Positions 25,703 through 34,549 of a DNA stretch of 50,591 bases are shown in pieces. How positions within the stretch are numbered: the first letter of the stretch is position 1; each line of letters begins with the position of its first letter. The stretch is taken from contig JAKATN010000007.1 in the NCBI GenBank assembly GCA_021818715.1, positions 1 through 50,591 of the forward strand, in the 5' to 3' direction. The position numbers were made by a program, and so were the translations under genes. The notes under the pieces were generated by a model. The model was given only the letters and a program-made list of their open reading frames with translations, searched no databases and was not told the DNA's origin. This DNA comes from Thermoplasmata archaeon. Lineage in GTDB: Archaea > Thermoplasmatota > Thermoplasmata > Thermoplasmatales > Thermoplasmataceae.

Positions 25703-26841
25703 TATATCATCCCCCTCGCTATTGCCGAAAAATACGCATCGGATTCCATCTTTTTCAGCAGGTAATCGAACCTTTTTGGTTTTGAGGCTAACGGCCGCTT
25801 TTCGTAATTGAAGTAAACCGTCATCCCCAAACCCCTGCCAGCGTACAGCGTACATCCGACATCCCCCTCGTAGGTGGAACCGATCATCATCTTTCCGAGG
25901 CGGTGGGAGATTTCCTTTACCACATACTCTGCCTGCATCCATGCAGCCGAAGCTGCCTTCGGTATGGGCAGGTCAGCGGCGTCCCCGATAACGAATATCT
26001 CGTCATGCCCCTCCGGATTAAGCCGGTTCTTATCCACCGTAACAAAATTATTGACATTTTTGAGGCCTGAGTCGGCTATGAAATCCTGTCCCCTGTGCGG
26101 TGGAACAAGGATGAGAAGATCATAGTTTATGGAATCCCCCTTCTTTGAGTGCAACTCATGGTTTTTCTGTATCACAGAACCTACTTCAAACCCGGTGACG
26201 ATCTCAATCTCACTGTCCCTGAGTATTTGCTCTAAGGTTGGAGCGAGTTCATCAAGGAGAAACGCTTTCTCCAACGGGTAAACATACTTTATTGAGGTCT
26301 TGTCACGTATTCCCTTTTCCCGGAGGAATTGGTCCAACAGTACAGCAAACTCGAAAGATGATGGGGGACACGGTGAATTTACCTCACAGGGCCCAATTAC
26401 AACGTTTCCACCATTGAATCTTTCCAGAATCCCGCGAAGTTCCATTGAATGTTCAAAATCGTAAAAATGTTTTGCCTCTCCCAGATAGCCAGGAACCATT
26501 TCATACGCGAGTTTTGCACCGGTTGCTATAACAAGGTAATCGTAGTTCAGGGTTCGCTTCCTTGTGATCACTGCCCGGTCATTTACACGTATTCCGGTTA
26601 CGGTATCCCTGATGTGTTCAACGCGTGAATCCAGCAAGAAATCAACAGGCTTGTATGACTCATTAGGTTTTTTATATCCAAACGGCAGGAGAAATCCGTC
26701 ACCCTTATAGTAGTGCCTGCTAGATGATCCCACCAGCGTTACAAAAGCATCATCAGCGGGAAGCAATCTCCTTATTTTGTTTGCGAAATTCAACCCTGCG
26801 GTGCCATCCCCAATGACAAGAATCCTCGGTATCTTCGGCAT
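25702..26841 (-). CDS. SQR / type II NADH dehydrogenase-like FAD oxidoreductase
   Basis: 380 residues. The N-terminal dinucleotide motif is ILVIGDGTAG (7-16), the second is VIATGAK (105-111), and the FAD motif is IFVIGDAADLP near residue 295. Cysteines at 152 and 158 (GPCEVNSPCPP) match the position of active-site cysteines in sulfide:quinone oxidoreductases. No C-terminal amphipathic membrane helix is obvious. It would pass electrons from sulfide or NADH to quinone at the membrane. The DUF1641-like partner favours sulfide. ATG 26841 is chosen because the ORF's upstream TTG (26877) adds an uncharacteristic extension. Confidence 0.82.
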   Translation of the reverse strand: MPKIPRILVIGDGTAGLNFANKIRRLLPADDAFVTLVGSSSRHYYKGDGFLLPFGYKKPNESYKPVDFLLDSRVEHIRDTVTGIRVNDRAVITRKRTLNYDYLVIATGAKLAYEMVPGYLGEAKHFYDFEHSMELRGILERFNGGNVVIGPCEVNSPCPPSSFEFAVLLDQFLREKGIRDKTSIKYVYPLEKAFLLDELAPTLEQILRDSEIEIVTGFEVGSVIQKNHELHSKKGDSINYDLLILVPPHRGQDFIADSGLKNVNNFVTVDKNRLNPEGHDEIFVIGDAADLPIPKAASAAWMQAEYVVKEISHRLGKMMIGSTYEGDVGCTLYAGRGLGMTVYFNYEKRPLASKPKRFDYLLKKMESDAYFSAIARGMI

Positions 26842-26919
26842 TTTATCTGCCTCCCGATAACAGGTCACGTCGTGCAAAAAGCGTAAACATGTGAATTCTC
26901 TGGATGATTGTTAGAGTGG

Positions 26920-26930
26920 TTATAATATTT
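26920..26930 (+). promoter_or_regulatory. TATA box upstream of the Cys-rich small ORF
   Basis: TTATAATATTT lies about 34 bases before the small ORF's ATG at 26959, giving a predicted start site a few bases before it. It could instead drive the glycosyltransferase gene with a long leader. Confidence 0.45.
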
Positions 26931-26958
26931 TCTTGGAACGCATTACGTGCTGTGCAAT

Positions 26959-27072
26959 ATGACTCAACACATTTCGTTTTGCATGAATTCCGGCATGGTT
27001 ACCCCGAACACAGACCTGGATACCGATTGCAGAGGTTGTTGCGGAACACCCGGGCAAGACGTAAGCTTATAA
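26959..27072 (+). CDS. Candidate 37-residue Cys-rich small protein
   Basis: ATG to TAA, 37 codons. The peptide has four cysteines (positions 8, 24, 27, 28), three of them in the cluster DCRGCCGTP, which resembles a small metal-binding or redox knuckle. A TATA box lies about 34 bases upstream and the ORF ends 44 bases before the glycosyltransferase gene. No homologue is known to me. It lies divergent from the SQR-like gene, which would suit a redox role, but this is inference. It could be a chance ORF in a leader. Confidence 0.35.
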   Translation: MTQHISFCMNSGMVTPNTDLDTDCRGCCGTPGQDVSL

Positions 27073-27116
27073 CTGAATAAGGTATCATTCTTCGATATTC
27101 AGCATCGTGAAAACAT

Positions 27117-28229
27117 ATGGACACAATCAGAATGCTTTCAGTTAATGAAGCGTTTTTCCCGCACGAGGGCGGCGCTGAGCGGAGATCTTATGAACTTTTC
27201 AGGAGGTTAGGTAAAAAAGGCTTCGATATAGAGGTGCTGACGAATCCATTCGGCACTCTTGAACAGACGGAAGGTCTGAATATTCGCAATATCACTGCAT
27301 TGAGGGAAGAGGATTACTTCAGACAGAGCTCAAGGAAGATCATGGGAGTACTGAACTTCTCATCCAGCGTCAGGAGAGCTCTCACAGGAAGGAGGGACTA
27401 TGATATCCTCAATTTCGACGAGTTTCCACTGTATCATGCAGTGAAATCCCAGGAGGAGATAAGGAGGTCGCCAGTAAGCTTCTTTCACTGGCATGAGGTG
27501 CTCAAGGATTTCTACAGCAGGAAGGGACTCATCTGGAAGCTGGCAAAAAACTGGGAAAGAAAGGTTGCAAACCTGTTCACCAATCATATCGCCGTATCGC
27601 GGACAGTGCGTGATCTCCTAAAGGCAACCTACCCAATCAGTGACGTTTCCGTGATCGCTAACGGGGTGGATCGAAAGGCTTTTCGGTCAAACGGAAAAAA
27701 GGATTGGGGGAAGATAATCTATGTCGGCAGGCTCGAGCCCCACAAGAGGCTCGACAGCCTCATCAGGGCCATGGATGGCATGAACGGACTGGAATTACAC
27801 ATTATTGGGAACGGAAGCCAGTCCAATCTCCTAAAATCCATCGTTGACGGGAAGAAGAACATCAGCCTTCACGGCCATATGGATCAGGATGAGTTGATGG
27901 ACTACTTCAGGAAAGCGTGGCTGTTCGTTCTCCCAAGCTATCGGGAGGGATTCTCCATAGCCTCGATTGAGGCCATGGCCGCATCAATACCCGTGGTTAC
28001 TGTCAGGAGCGAATATAACTATGCCGCCAACGAAGTTATTAAGAACGGCTACAACGGGCTCATTTCTTCGGATTTTGTCGATCTGATGTCCCGGATCCGG
28101 TACCTCTATAACAACGAGGAGGAGTGGAATATGCTGAGCAGGAATGCCCTTGAATTCACCGTGGATTACGACTGGGACACCATAGCTGACGAGATGGCTA
28201 AATTATATTCCAGCAAAGTGTCGCAATGA
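27117..28229 (+). CDS. GT4-family glycosyltransferase
   Basis: 370 residues with a GT-B fold. An N-terminal segment of the type FPHEGGAERRSYEL is followed by the typical NGVDRKAF (about 180) and IYVGRLEPHKRLDSL motifs, and the nucleotide-sugar E-x7-E motif appears as REGFSIASIEAMA near residue 280. It should transfer a sugar from a nucleotide donor, probably for glycolipids or protein glycans on the inner face of the membrane. The next gene is a large membrane protein overlapping by four bases, so the pair probably works in one pathway. Confidence 0.88.
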   Translation: MDTIRMLSVNEAFFPHEGGAERRSYELFRRLGKKGFDIEVLTNPFGTLEQTEGLNIRNITALREEDYFRQSSRKIMGVLNFSSSVRRALTGRRDYDILNFDEFPLYHAVKSQEEIRRSPVSFFHWHEVLKDFYSRKGLIWKLAKNWERKVANLFTNHIAVSRTVRDLLKATYPISDVSVIANGVDRKAFRSNGKKDWGKIIYVGRLEPHKRLDSLIRAMDGMNGLELHIIGNGSQSNLLKSIVDGKKNISLHGHMDQDELMDYFRKAWLFVLPSYREGFSIASIEAMAASIPVVTVRSEYNYAANEVIKNGYNGLISSDFVDLMSRIRYLYNNEEEWNMLSRNALEFTVDYDWDTIADEMAKLYSSKVSQ

Positions 28230-29758
28230 AGAGAATCTATGAATTTGCCATAGTGTTCTTTCTCTCGCTGGTAGCTGATTTCATAATATTCCTGCCTGGA
28301 TTGATACCATCCGGGGACGTTGGCCAGTTTGCCACATACGTGAGGGAAATTCATCTCGGTGGCGGATCGATCCCTGCGATCAACCAGTTTTACTATCCCG
28401 GTTCGGAATACATATACCCGCCTGCACTTTTTTATCTGAGCTATATTTTATCGATACCATTCGTTTCAGCGCAGGTTACATATTTTTATTCCTATTCGCT
28501 TCTTTCAATTGCAATAATCTTCAGTTCTCTGACTTCGGTCCTGGTTTATTCAACAGGCTACCCGTACATCGACAGGAGGCACTCGGCGATTGCAATGGTG
28601 CTTGTGTCACTCATGGGGGCGGACATTTATTCGCTTCCGTGGGGGGGTTATGCCTATATTTTCTCCCAGTTCTTCTTCCTCTTCCTTCTCGTCCTGCTGT
28701 ATAATCTCAGGAGAGGCGGCGCCAACTTCAGGAAATACGCTGCCATGTCCGTTTTACTGTCAGGGATGATTGCGATGTCCCATGACCTCACCTGGGCTGT
28801 CACGTCGTATCTGATGCTTCTACTGACGGCCTATTACTGGATACGGCATGAGAAAACTTCCTTCCTGTTCTCTCTCTTTTCCCTGGTCACCAGCGTAGTT
28901 GTGGGAGCCATATGGTGGCTGCCCAGACTATCGTTCCTCCTCAACACGTTGAGGGTCTCATATTCCCAGGGAGGCGGAATATTCCAGACAGTTCCCAAGC
29001 CGTTCACGGTGGTGCTCTCAATGATCCCCTCAATCCTGGAAATAGGAATTATCCTGGGATTCATATTACTCTACGCAATCAATTCAAAGAGGAAAGCCGG
29101 CTTTGGAAATCCTTTCGCGCTCTCTATTATAATGTTGCTGCCCCTCTCGGTTTTTGTTTTCTGGGACGAGGTGGTTGCAGCAAGAATAGTGCTCTATCTC
29201 TTTCCAATGTTCACTGCCATTATCTGCATGAACCTGCCGGAATTCAGGGAACTGAAGATAAGAATTGCAGGAAGATACAGGAAACTCTCAGCAGGAAAGG
29301 TGACGGCTGTCCTGCTGGTCAGCGTGATGATTCTTGGGCCACTGCAGGTGTATCTGGATCAGGGTTCTGCTCAATTCTATTCCAGCGGGCCATTTCAGTA
29401 TGATCAGCAGCTGATAGATTATGGTGCAAATGCTACGCATTTTGGGAACTATACTGTGCTGGCACCATATTTCGGGCAAACGCTCTCTGCCATAGACGGT
29501 GTAAGGATAATCATCTATGAAGGATTTATTTTTGGTGAAGTACAGATAAACGAAAGGAACGCTGCAATTGGCATACTCACAGATCCCGGATCAAACAGTT
29601 CCCGGCTGAACATAACAGAATACAACATTGGCTTTGTGATAATTCCCGCTTCATGGGAAAATTCCAGCGTGAGCGGGGTATATATCAACCTCAGTCAATT
29701 TACAGTAGTCTTCTCCGATCAGTATTATATTGTGTATAAAACAGGAATCGCAGTCTGA
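28226..29758 (+). CDS. Polytopic membrane protein, possible glycan-processing enzyme
   Basis: 510 residues. About ten to eleven hydrophobic helices fill residues 6-380. A soluble C-terminal part of about 125 residues carries at least six Asn-X-Ser/Thr sequons (NAT, NYT, NSS, NIT, NLS), so it is probably outside the cell. The N-terminal end of the first helix pair has LIPSGDVGQF with an Asp, which recalls the first-loop acidic residue of GT-C glycosyltransferases. I do not recognise the family by name. Overlap with the GT4 gene suggests a shared role in surface glycan assembly. Confidence 0.65.
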   Translation: MKRIYEFAIVFFLSLVADFIIFLPGLIPSGDVGQFATYVREIHLGGGSIPAINQFYYPGSEYIYPPALFYLSYILSIPFVSAQVTYFYSYSLLSIAIIFSSLTSVLVYSTGYPYIDRRHSAIAMVLVSLMGADIYSLPWGGYAYIFSQFFFLFLLVLLYNLRRGGANFRKYAAMSVLLSGMIAMSHDLTWAVTSYLMLLLTAYYWIRHEKTSFLFSLFSLVTSVVVGAIWWLPRLSFLLNTLRVSYSQGGGIFQTVPKPFTVVLSMIPSILEIGIILGFILLYAINSKRKAGFGNPFALSIIMLLPLSVFVFWDEVVAARIVLYLFPMFTAIICMNLPEFRELKIRIAGRYRKLSAGKVTAVLLVSVMILGPLQVYLDQGSAQFYSSGPFQYDQQLIDYGANATHFGNYTVLAPYFGQTLSAIDGVRIIIYEGFIFGEVQINERNAAIGILTDPGSNSSRLNITEYNIGFVIIPASWENSSVSGVYINLSQFTVVFSDQYYIVYKTGIAV

Positions 29759-29764
29759 ACCATT

Positions 29765-31030
29765 TCACATGTAGTCGTTGTATGACTTTCCGTATCCCTC
29801 GTACGATCTTCCGCCGGTTTTCCTCCGTCTTGGGTTTCCATGGGAATTGCTTCCGTTGTTTCCTTTACCCCGGTGGAAATTCCTCGGACCGTTATCCGTT
29901 CTCGTGCTTTTCCTGTAAAATGGTTCGGAAGGCTCTTCTGCAACGAGTCCAAGCTGGCTGATCCTAATGTTTGCCTTATCCTCGATCTCAGGTATAAGGT
30001 ACTCCTCTGCATCGGTGAATATCGTGAATGCCCTGCCATCCCTTCCCATTCTCGCGGTACGTCCTACCCTGTGGATATAGACGTTCGCTTCCTCAGGAGC
30101 GTCGAAGTTGATAATGTCAGAAACCTTGGGAATGTCAAGCCCCCTGGAAGCAACATTTGTCGCCACCAGGTAACTTGTCCTGTTCTTGAATTCCCGCAGT
30201 GCAGCCTCCCGCTGTGCCTGGGTTATATCACCGTGGAGGAGGACGGCATCAAGCTTCTCCCTTTTCATGGCGGAAAACACGCGGTTTGCATATTCCTTAG
30301 TATTGGTGAATATTATGGTTTTTTCCGGCTTGAAATGCTTAATGTAAGCCAGCAGCATCCCAAATTTGTTCCTTCTTTCGGAGATAGCGTAGTAATTGGT
30401 TATTGTTTCCACCGTACGTTCCTCCTCGTTTCCGATGATTATATTCTTTCTGTCCTTCTTCATGTATCGCTTCGCGACCTGGACAATCCCGCTGGGCATT
30501 GTAGCCGAAAAGAGCAGGGTCTGACGGTTCTGTGGCGTAAATGATAGTATATCCTTTATGTCGTCAACAAAACCCATGTCAAGCATTATGTCAGCTTCAT
30601 CAAGAACCACGTGTTCAATCATGGACAGATCCAGTTCATGCCTTGAAATCAGGTCCAGAATCCTTCCGGGGGTACCGACGACTATGCTTGGCTTTCTTCG
30701 CAGGGCGTCAATCTGCGTGTTGATTGATGCTCCGCCGTAGACGGTAACCACTTTCTTGCGGGTATTTGCTGCAATGCTTGATGCAACTTCGGAAACCTGC
30801 TTGGCCAGTTCCCGTGTTGGGGCCAGGACGAGCACGCGAAGCCCATCCTTGTTCAATATCTTCTGCGTTATGGGGATCATGAAGGCTCCGGTTTTTCCCG
30901 TGCCTGTTTTTGCGCGCACGGTCACGTCCCAGCCTCCGAGAACGAGGGGGATTGTTACCTCCTGTACCTCGGTAGGCTGAAGGAATTTCATGCTGTTGAG
31001 AGAATTCAAAATCCGCTGATCAAGTTCCAT
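29765..31030 (-). CDS. DEAD-box RNA helicase
   Basis: 421 residues from the ATG at 31030. All main motifs are visible: Q motif around LQPTEVQ, motif I AKTGTGKT, Ia PTRELA, II LDEADIM, III SAT, V ATNVASRGLD and VI HRVGRTARMGR. The last 55 residues are basic and rich in Gly, Asn, Arg and Ser, and probably bind RNA. It unwinds short RNA duplexes, likely in ribosome assembly or cold or stress response. A TTG-initiated form from 31048 adds six residues. A TATA-like sequence TTTAAATT lies just upstream. It ends six bases from the convergent membrane protein gene. Confidence 0.93.
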   Translation of the reverse strand: MELDQRILNSLNSMKFLQPTEVQEVTIPLVLGGWDVTVRAKTGTGKTGAFMIPITQKILNKDGLRVLVLAPTRELAKQVSEVASSIAANTRKKVVTVYGGASINTQIDALRRKPSIVVGTPGRILDLISRHELDLSMIEHVVLDEADIMLDMGFVDDIKDILSFTPQNRQTLLFSATMPSGIVQVAKRYMKKDRKNIIIGNEEERTVETITNYYAISERRNKFGMLLAYIKHFKPEKTIIFTNTKEYANRVFSAMKREKLDAVLLHGDITQAQREAALREFKNRTSYLVATNVASRGLDIPKVSDIINFDAPEEANVYIHRVGRTARMGRDGRAFTIFTDAEEYLIPEIEDKANIRISQLGLVAEEPSEPFYRKSTRTDNGPRNFHRGKGNNGSNSHGNPRRRKTGGRSYEGYGKSYNDYM

Positions 31031-31131
31031 TTCTTCGAAATTTACCAATTTAAACTCATGCCTTATTGCGTCTTGTTAAATGAACTATCGCATAGTCCGT
31101 CAGCTGAAACCGGAAAGGCAGTACCCTGCAT

Positions 31132-32007
31132 TCACTTTTCAATCAGGTCAAGCAGGGCAGATCGGCTGAGTCCGGAAAACCCATTTCCGTCCAGGTATAT
31201 CCATGCAGCAGAATTTCCCAGCCTTATGGAATCGCCTATGCTCATGTTCAGGTAAACGCCAAGGTAAAAGCCAGCACGAAACACATCCCCTGCGCCAACG
31301 GTATTTATGGGCGAATCGACTTTGCGTGTCCTGAACCATGACTTTCTTCCATTGGCAATGAGCTGTGTGCCATCGGAACCATGGGTTACAATCACTTTTG
31401 CACTGTCAGGAATCCTGCCTATTTTATCCTGAGAACTGGTGATCATTTCAAACTCGTCCTCGTTGAAAAACAAGAGGTCAGCCTTCCTGAGGAATGCCAT
31501 TATCTGACTATTGCTATAACGGTAAAAAAGCTCCTGGCTTGGATCGAATGCCACCTGCGGATCTTTGATGGTGTCAAGCAATGATATATACAGAGATGGT
31601 GGGCCGGTGGAAAAATGGACGTACCTGTACTCATTCAGCCTTTCCATCCCTACCCGCGTGCTCCAGGTCTCCATAGGGCCCTGCTGCATATATGCCGTCT
31701 GGGATTGTCCGCTACTGACAATGTAACATGACGGGCCATCCTCGTTTTCCGATTCTTCAACTGAGGATGTGTCAATTCCCTTCTCGTTCAGGAATGTCAG
31801 GTAGTCCCTGTGTGTTCTTGCGGATACTCTTGAAAAAATCGTAAACGGAAGGCCAAGCCGGATCGCAGCCATGGCAAAGTTCCCTGCGGTCCCCCCATAT
31901 TTTGTATCTACTGACATAAGCCTGTTGGATCCTTTCTCTGCCACTTTCTCCACGTTCAGGACAGTATCTATATTCAGGTGACCGAAATATGCCAGGAATT
32001 TTTCCAT
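31132..32007 (-). CDS. PfkB-family carbohydrate or nucleoside kinase
   Basis: 291 residues of ribokinase fold. Early motif GHLNIDTVL, the glycine pair GGTAGNFAMA (substrate site) and the signature NTVGAGDVFRAGF, which holds the catalytic Asp and the anion hole. The substrate cannot be read from sequence; candidates in the family include ribokinase, KDG kinase, fructokinase and nucleoside kinases. The ORF opens at ATG 32022, but the ATG at 32007 (MEKFLAYFG) gives the usual start. The upstream 92 bases hold no evident TATA box. Confidence 0.85.
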   Translation of the reverse strand: MEKFLAYFGHLNIDTVLNVEKVAEKGSNRLMSVDTKYGGTAGNFAMAAIRLGLPFTIFSRVSARTHRDYLTFLNEKGIDTSSVEESENEDGPSCYIVSSGQSQTAYMQQGPMETWSTRVGMERLNEYRYVHFSTGPPSLYISLLDTIKDPQVAFDPSQELFYRYSNSQIMAFLRKADLLFFNEDEFEMITSSQDKIGRIPDSAKVIVTHGSDGTQLIANGRKSWFRTRKVDSPINTVGAGDVFRAGFYLGVYLNMSIGDSIRLGNSAAWIYLDGNGFSGLSRSALLDLIEK

Positions 32008-32099
32008 TGGACTCTGGCACATTGCATGGTTGCTCTTGAATCCTCGGGGTCATCCCCCGGCGATGGCAAGGTAATTATCATTCGGTAAAATTACACTTA

Positions 32100-32267
32100 A
32101 TGCCAAAAAGGTCATTAGTTGACGTTTCCCACATATCATCGAAGGGCGCATCAATGCGCATCACTATCCCAAAGAGAATAGCGGTACATCTCGGTCTGGA
32201 AGCCTCCGACATAGTGGCGTTCTATGAAGAGGAGGACGGGAAGATTGTGCTGGAAAGACTGAAATGA
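32100..32267 (+). CDS. AbrB/SpoVT-like DNA-binding protein
   Basis: 55 residues, too short for most gene finders. The pattern VDVSHISSKGASMRITIPKRIAVHLGL (read here in parts: SKGASMRITIP, then KRIAVHLGLEASDIVAFY, then GKIVLERL) is the swapped-hairpin AbrB fold: a beta hairpin with the basic ITIPKR loop, a helix beginning VAVHLGL-like, and a closing pair of strands. It should bind DNA as a dimer and regulate nearby genes. It lies 32 bases upstream of an MFS permease gene, which has its own TATA-like box, so it may control that transporter or an unlinked target. Confidence 0.8.
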   Translation: MPKRSLVDVSHISSKGASMRITIPKRIAVHLGLEASDIVAFYEEEDGKIVLERLK

Positions 32268-32268
32268 A

Positions 32269-32278
32269 TGTTTAATTC
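32269..32278 (+). promoter_or_regulatory. TATA-like box for the MFS transporter
   Basis: TGTTTAATTC is centred about 26 bases before the GTG at 32300. This supports GTG as a leaderless start. Confidence 0.45.
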
Positions 32279-32299
32279 TGCAGCCGACATTACCGGCGA

Positions 32300-33409
32300 G
32301 TGCTGAATCGATCCGACGAAAACATCACCGTTCCCGCTTCCAGCGGGTTCTATGCCATGGGTTGGTTCGCACTTGCTTTTACTTTCCCTATACTTTCGGT
32401 TTACCTCGGATACGGGTATGTGGTCACGGGAATACTGGGAAGCGTTATAGGCCTGCCTTTTGCAATCGTATCATTCCTTCTCAGACGCAGCGATCTTGCG
32501 CGCATCCTGGCAGTCGTTCGCTTCTGCACCATTGCAATGATTCCGGTTACCCTGGTGTTTGCGGTTCTGTATGGCAGCCTTTTCTTTCCACTCCTGATAA
32601 TCTCTGATTTCGTGACGGGGACTTTCTGGATAGGGATGGAGATTTACATAGGCTACGCCGGCATGGAAGGCCTTGCAGAGCGGTATTCCTCTGCCTGGGG
32701 AATACCAAATCTCATCTCACCGATACTAGCAGGATTCCTGCTCAGCTATCTTGGCTTTTCCTACCTGTTTGTCTTTTCCTTCATGTTCTTTCTGATTGCA
32801 GCGTTCTTCATTCCTGCCGGGAATGCACGTCAGAAGGATTTTACAAGAGTGGCACTGGCTTCCCCGCTCATGGTACTTCCACTGTTGTTTGTAGGAATTT
32901 CTTCCGGGTTTCTTTACTATGTCATAGTCCCGTTTCTCAAGCTTCTTAGTTACAGGGCTTACGACATCGGTATAATTGTGTCCATACCGCCGCTTGTTTC
33001 TGCCCTGACTTTCATTGCAATGAACAGGCTTAAAAGCAGCAACTGGCAGGCATATGCAATAGCCTCATCGCTTCTCCTCTCTGTTCCGTTATTTCTTGCC
33101 TTTTCATCATCGCTGGAGGCCATAATCGTTCTTTCCTCCATTTCGGCTGTGGGATCGTCAATAGCATTTTCAAAGCTGCTTGCTTACATTTCTGCCACCT
33201 CATCCCCGGGCACCGGAGTTTTCTACTATGAGGCACTGTTTGGCACAGGCTTTGCAGTTGGCAGCCTGCTTGGAGGCATCGGGTTTGGCATGATGCACTT
33301 TCAGATAGCGCTGTGGCTGTTCCTTCCGGGCATATTGTTCGCGATTGTTCTTTCCCTTACTTTGCTTTTAACGCGAATTCGCGGGCAGTCACGATTCAGC
33401 CCCGGATAA
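32300..33409 (+). CDS. MFS-type transporter
   Basis: 369 residues with about 11-12 membrane segments, in two halves separated by a basic cytoplasmic loop near residues 170-185 (GNARQKDFTR). The first loop does not show the classical G-x-x-x-D-R-x-G-R-R motif but has the related basic loop RRSDLAR. It is somewhat short for MFS (usually about 400). The substrate is unknown. The start is GTG and it follows the AbrB-like regulator. Confidence 0.72.
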   Translation: MLNRSDENITVPASSGFYAMGWFALAFTFPILSVYLGYGYVVTGILGSVIGLPFAIVSFLLRRSDLARILAVVRFCTIAMIPVTLVFAVLYGSLFFPLLIISDFVTGTFWIGMEIYIGYAGMEGLAERYSSAWGIPNLISPILAGFLLSYLGFSYLFVFSFMFFLIAAFFIPAGNARQKDFTRVALASPLMVLPLLFVGISSGFLYYVIVPFLKLLSYRAYDIGIIVSIPPLVSALTFIAMNRLKSSNWQAYAIASSLLLSVPLFLAFSSSLEAIIVLSSISAVGSSIAFSKLLAYISATSSPGTGVFYYEALFGTGFAVGSLLGGIGFGMMHFQIALWLFLPGILFAIVLSLTLLLTRIRGQSRFSPG

Positions 33410-33445
33410 CTGTTTGATAACGGTATAAAGTTTGACCGCGGCAAT

Positions 33446-34534
33446 TCAGAAGCGAGAGCTTCTGATGTCTATTCTTACATTCATCGGGCCCTCGGCATCT
33501 TTGTCGATTACCTGCCCGCATTTCAGACAGGTGAGCGATCCGTCAGGGTTGATTTTATAAGTTACAGATCCGCAGGACGGGCAGGAACTGTTGATCCACG
33601 GGCTTATGGTGTGCCTCGGACTCCCATTACTCATCGCCCTGGCAGTTGCATTTCTTACGCGAAGACTAGCGCCATCCCTCATGAAAGTGAAGAGTGCGGC
33701 GAAAATGGAAGTGATGCCTATGAAAGCCCATACCAGGATGAACAGGCCAACTGACAGCGAAACCGTGGAAGCGTATTGTGAGGTTCCGGCTGCACTCCAT
33801 GCTGATACTATATCCATTGCCATAAGCGAAAAGTAGAGCATGGCAGCGGCGGGCAACCCGAATCTGATGAAACTGTAAGTGATCACGAAGAATTCCAGTG
33901 CCAGCACCATGTAGGAGAACACGTCTCCGCCGTTGGAGAAAAAGAACAGCCCAAAAATCAGGGCGGCGGGAACCCATGCAATGGCAGCTATCCCTAGCGC
34001 TGGGAAATCACGGGGAACTATTCCAAAGACAAGTTTCCTCGCTGAAAGCCCGCCGGTCACAATCATGTAAAGTATTGCAACAGCAAGGATTGGAAGCAGC
34101 AGGAGTTCCAGGAATTCATAGGTGTTCTGGTATATGATAACCATAACGGTCGCAAGCGGGGTAGAACTGAATGCGGCTCCGGCTGGCGGAGGAGAGATGA
34201 ATACGGGCAGAGTCACGGTTAGCAGGAGGTTGCTCGATATGAGTATCGCAAAAACCCGCATGATAGCGAACCGCTCATATACTCCATCCCTTACTTCAAT
34301 GAAATAGTAGAGTACAGCAATAACAATTGGAATCCCGATTACTGAAGCCTCCATTAAAATTGGGGGGCCGCCGGCGTTTGAATAATATGGATTGTTGCGG
34401 ATTGTGAAAAGCGTGCCTGCAAGATCCGAGAATATCCCGTAGACGAAGTAGAGAGCTATTGCAACGGCCAGCAGAACCCCTGCCAGTCCGAAATACCTTT
34501 CTATCTTTCTTATCAGATCAGGGTGGAAATCCAT
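33446..34534 (-). CDS. Membrane protein with C-terminal zinc ribbon
   Basis: 362 residues. Eight or so hydrophobic helices lie between residues 14 and 300. The cytoplasmic tail carries a zinc ribbon with two CxxC pairs (CPSCG and CLKCG, about residues 325-345). I know of no named family with this combination. The ribbon could anchor a partner protein or nucleic acid at the membrane. It is 15 bases downstream of the AlaX-like gene and may be co-transcribed with it. Confidence 0.7.
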   Translation of the reverse strand: MDFHPDLIRKIERYFGLAGVLLAVAIALYFVYGIFSDLAGTLFTIRNNPYYSNAGGPPILMEASVIGIPIVIAVLYYFIEVRDGVYERFAIMRVFAILISSNLLLTVTLPVFISPPPAGAAFSSTPLATVMVIIYQNTYEFLELLLLPILAVAILYMIVTGGLSARKLVFGIVPRDFPALGIAAIAWVPAALIFGLFFFSNGGDVFSYMVLALEFFVITYSFIRFGLPAAAMLYFSLMAMDIVSAWSAAGTSQYASTVSLSVGLFILVWAFIGITSIFAALFTFMRDGASLRVRNATARAMSNGSPRHTISPWINSSCPSCGSVTYKINPDGSLTCLKCGQVIDKDAEGPMNVRIDIRSSRF

Positions 34535-34549
34535 GGCGAGCCTTCTGCT

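Noticed and set aside
25703-25942. 80-residue extension of the DUF1641-like protein
   Set aside because: It lies within the SQR-like gene in another frame; the overlapping ATG at 25702 is the natural start.
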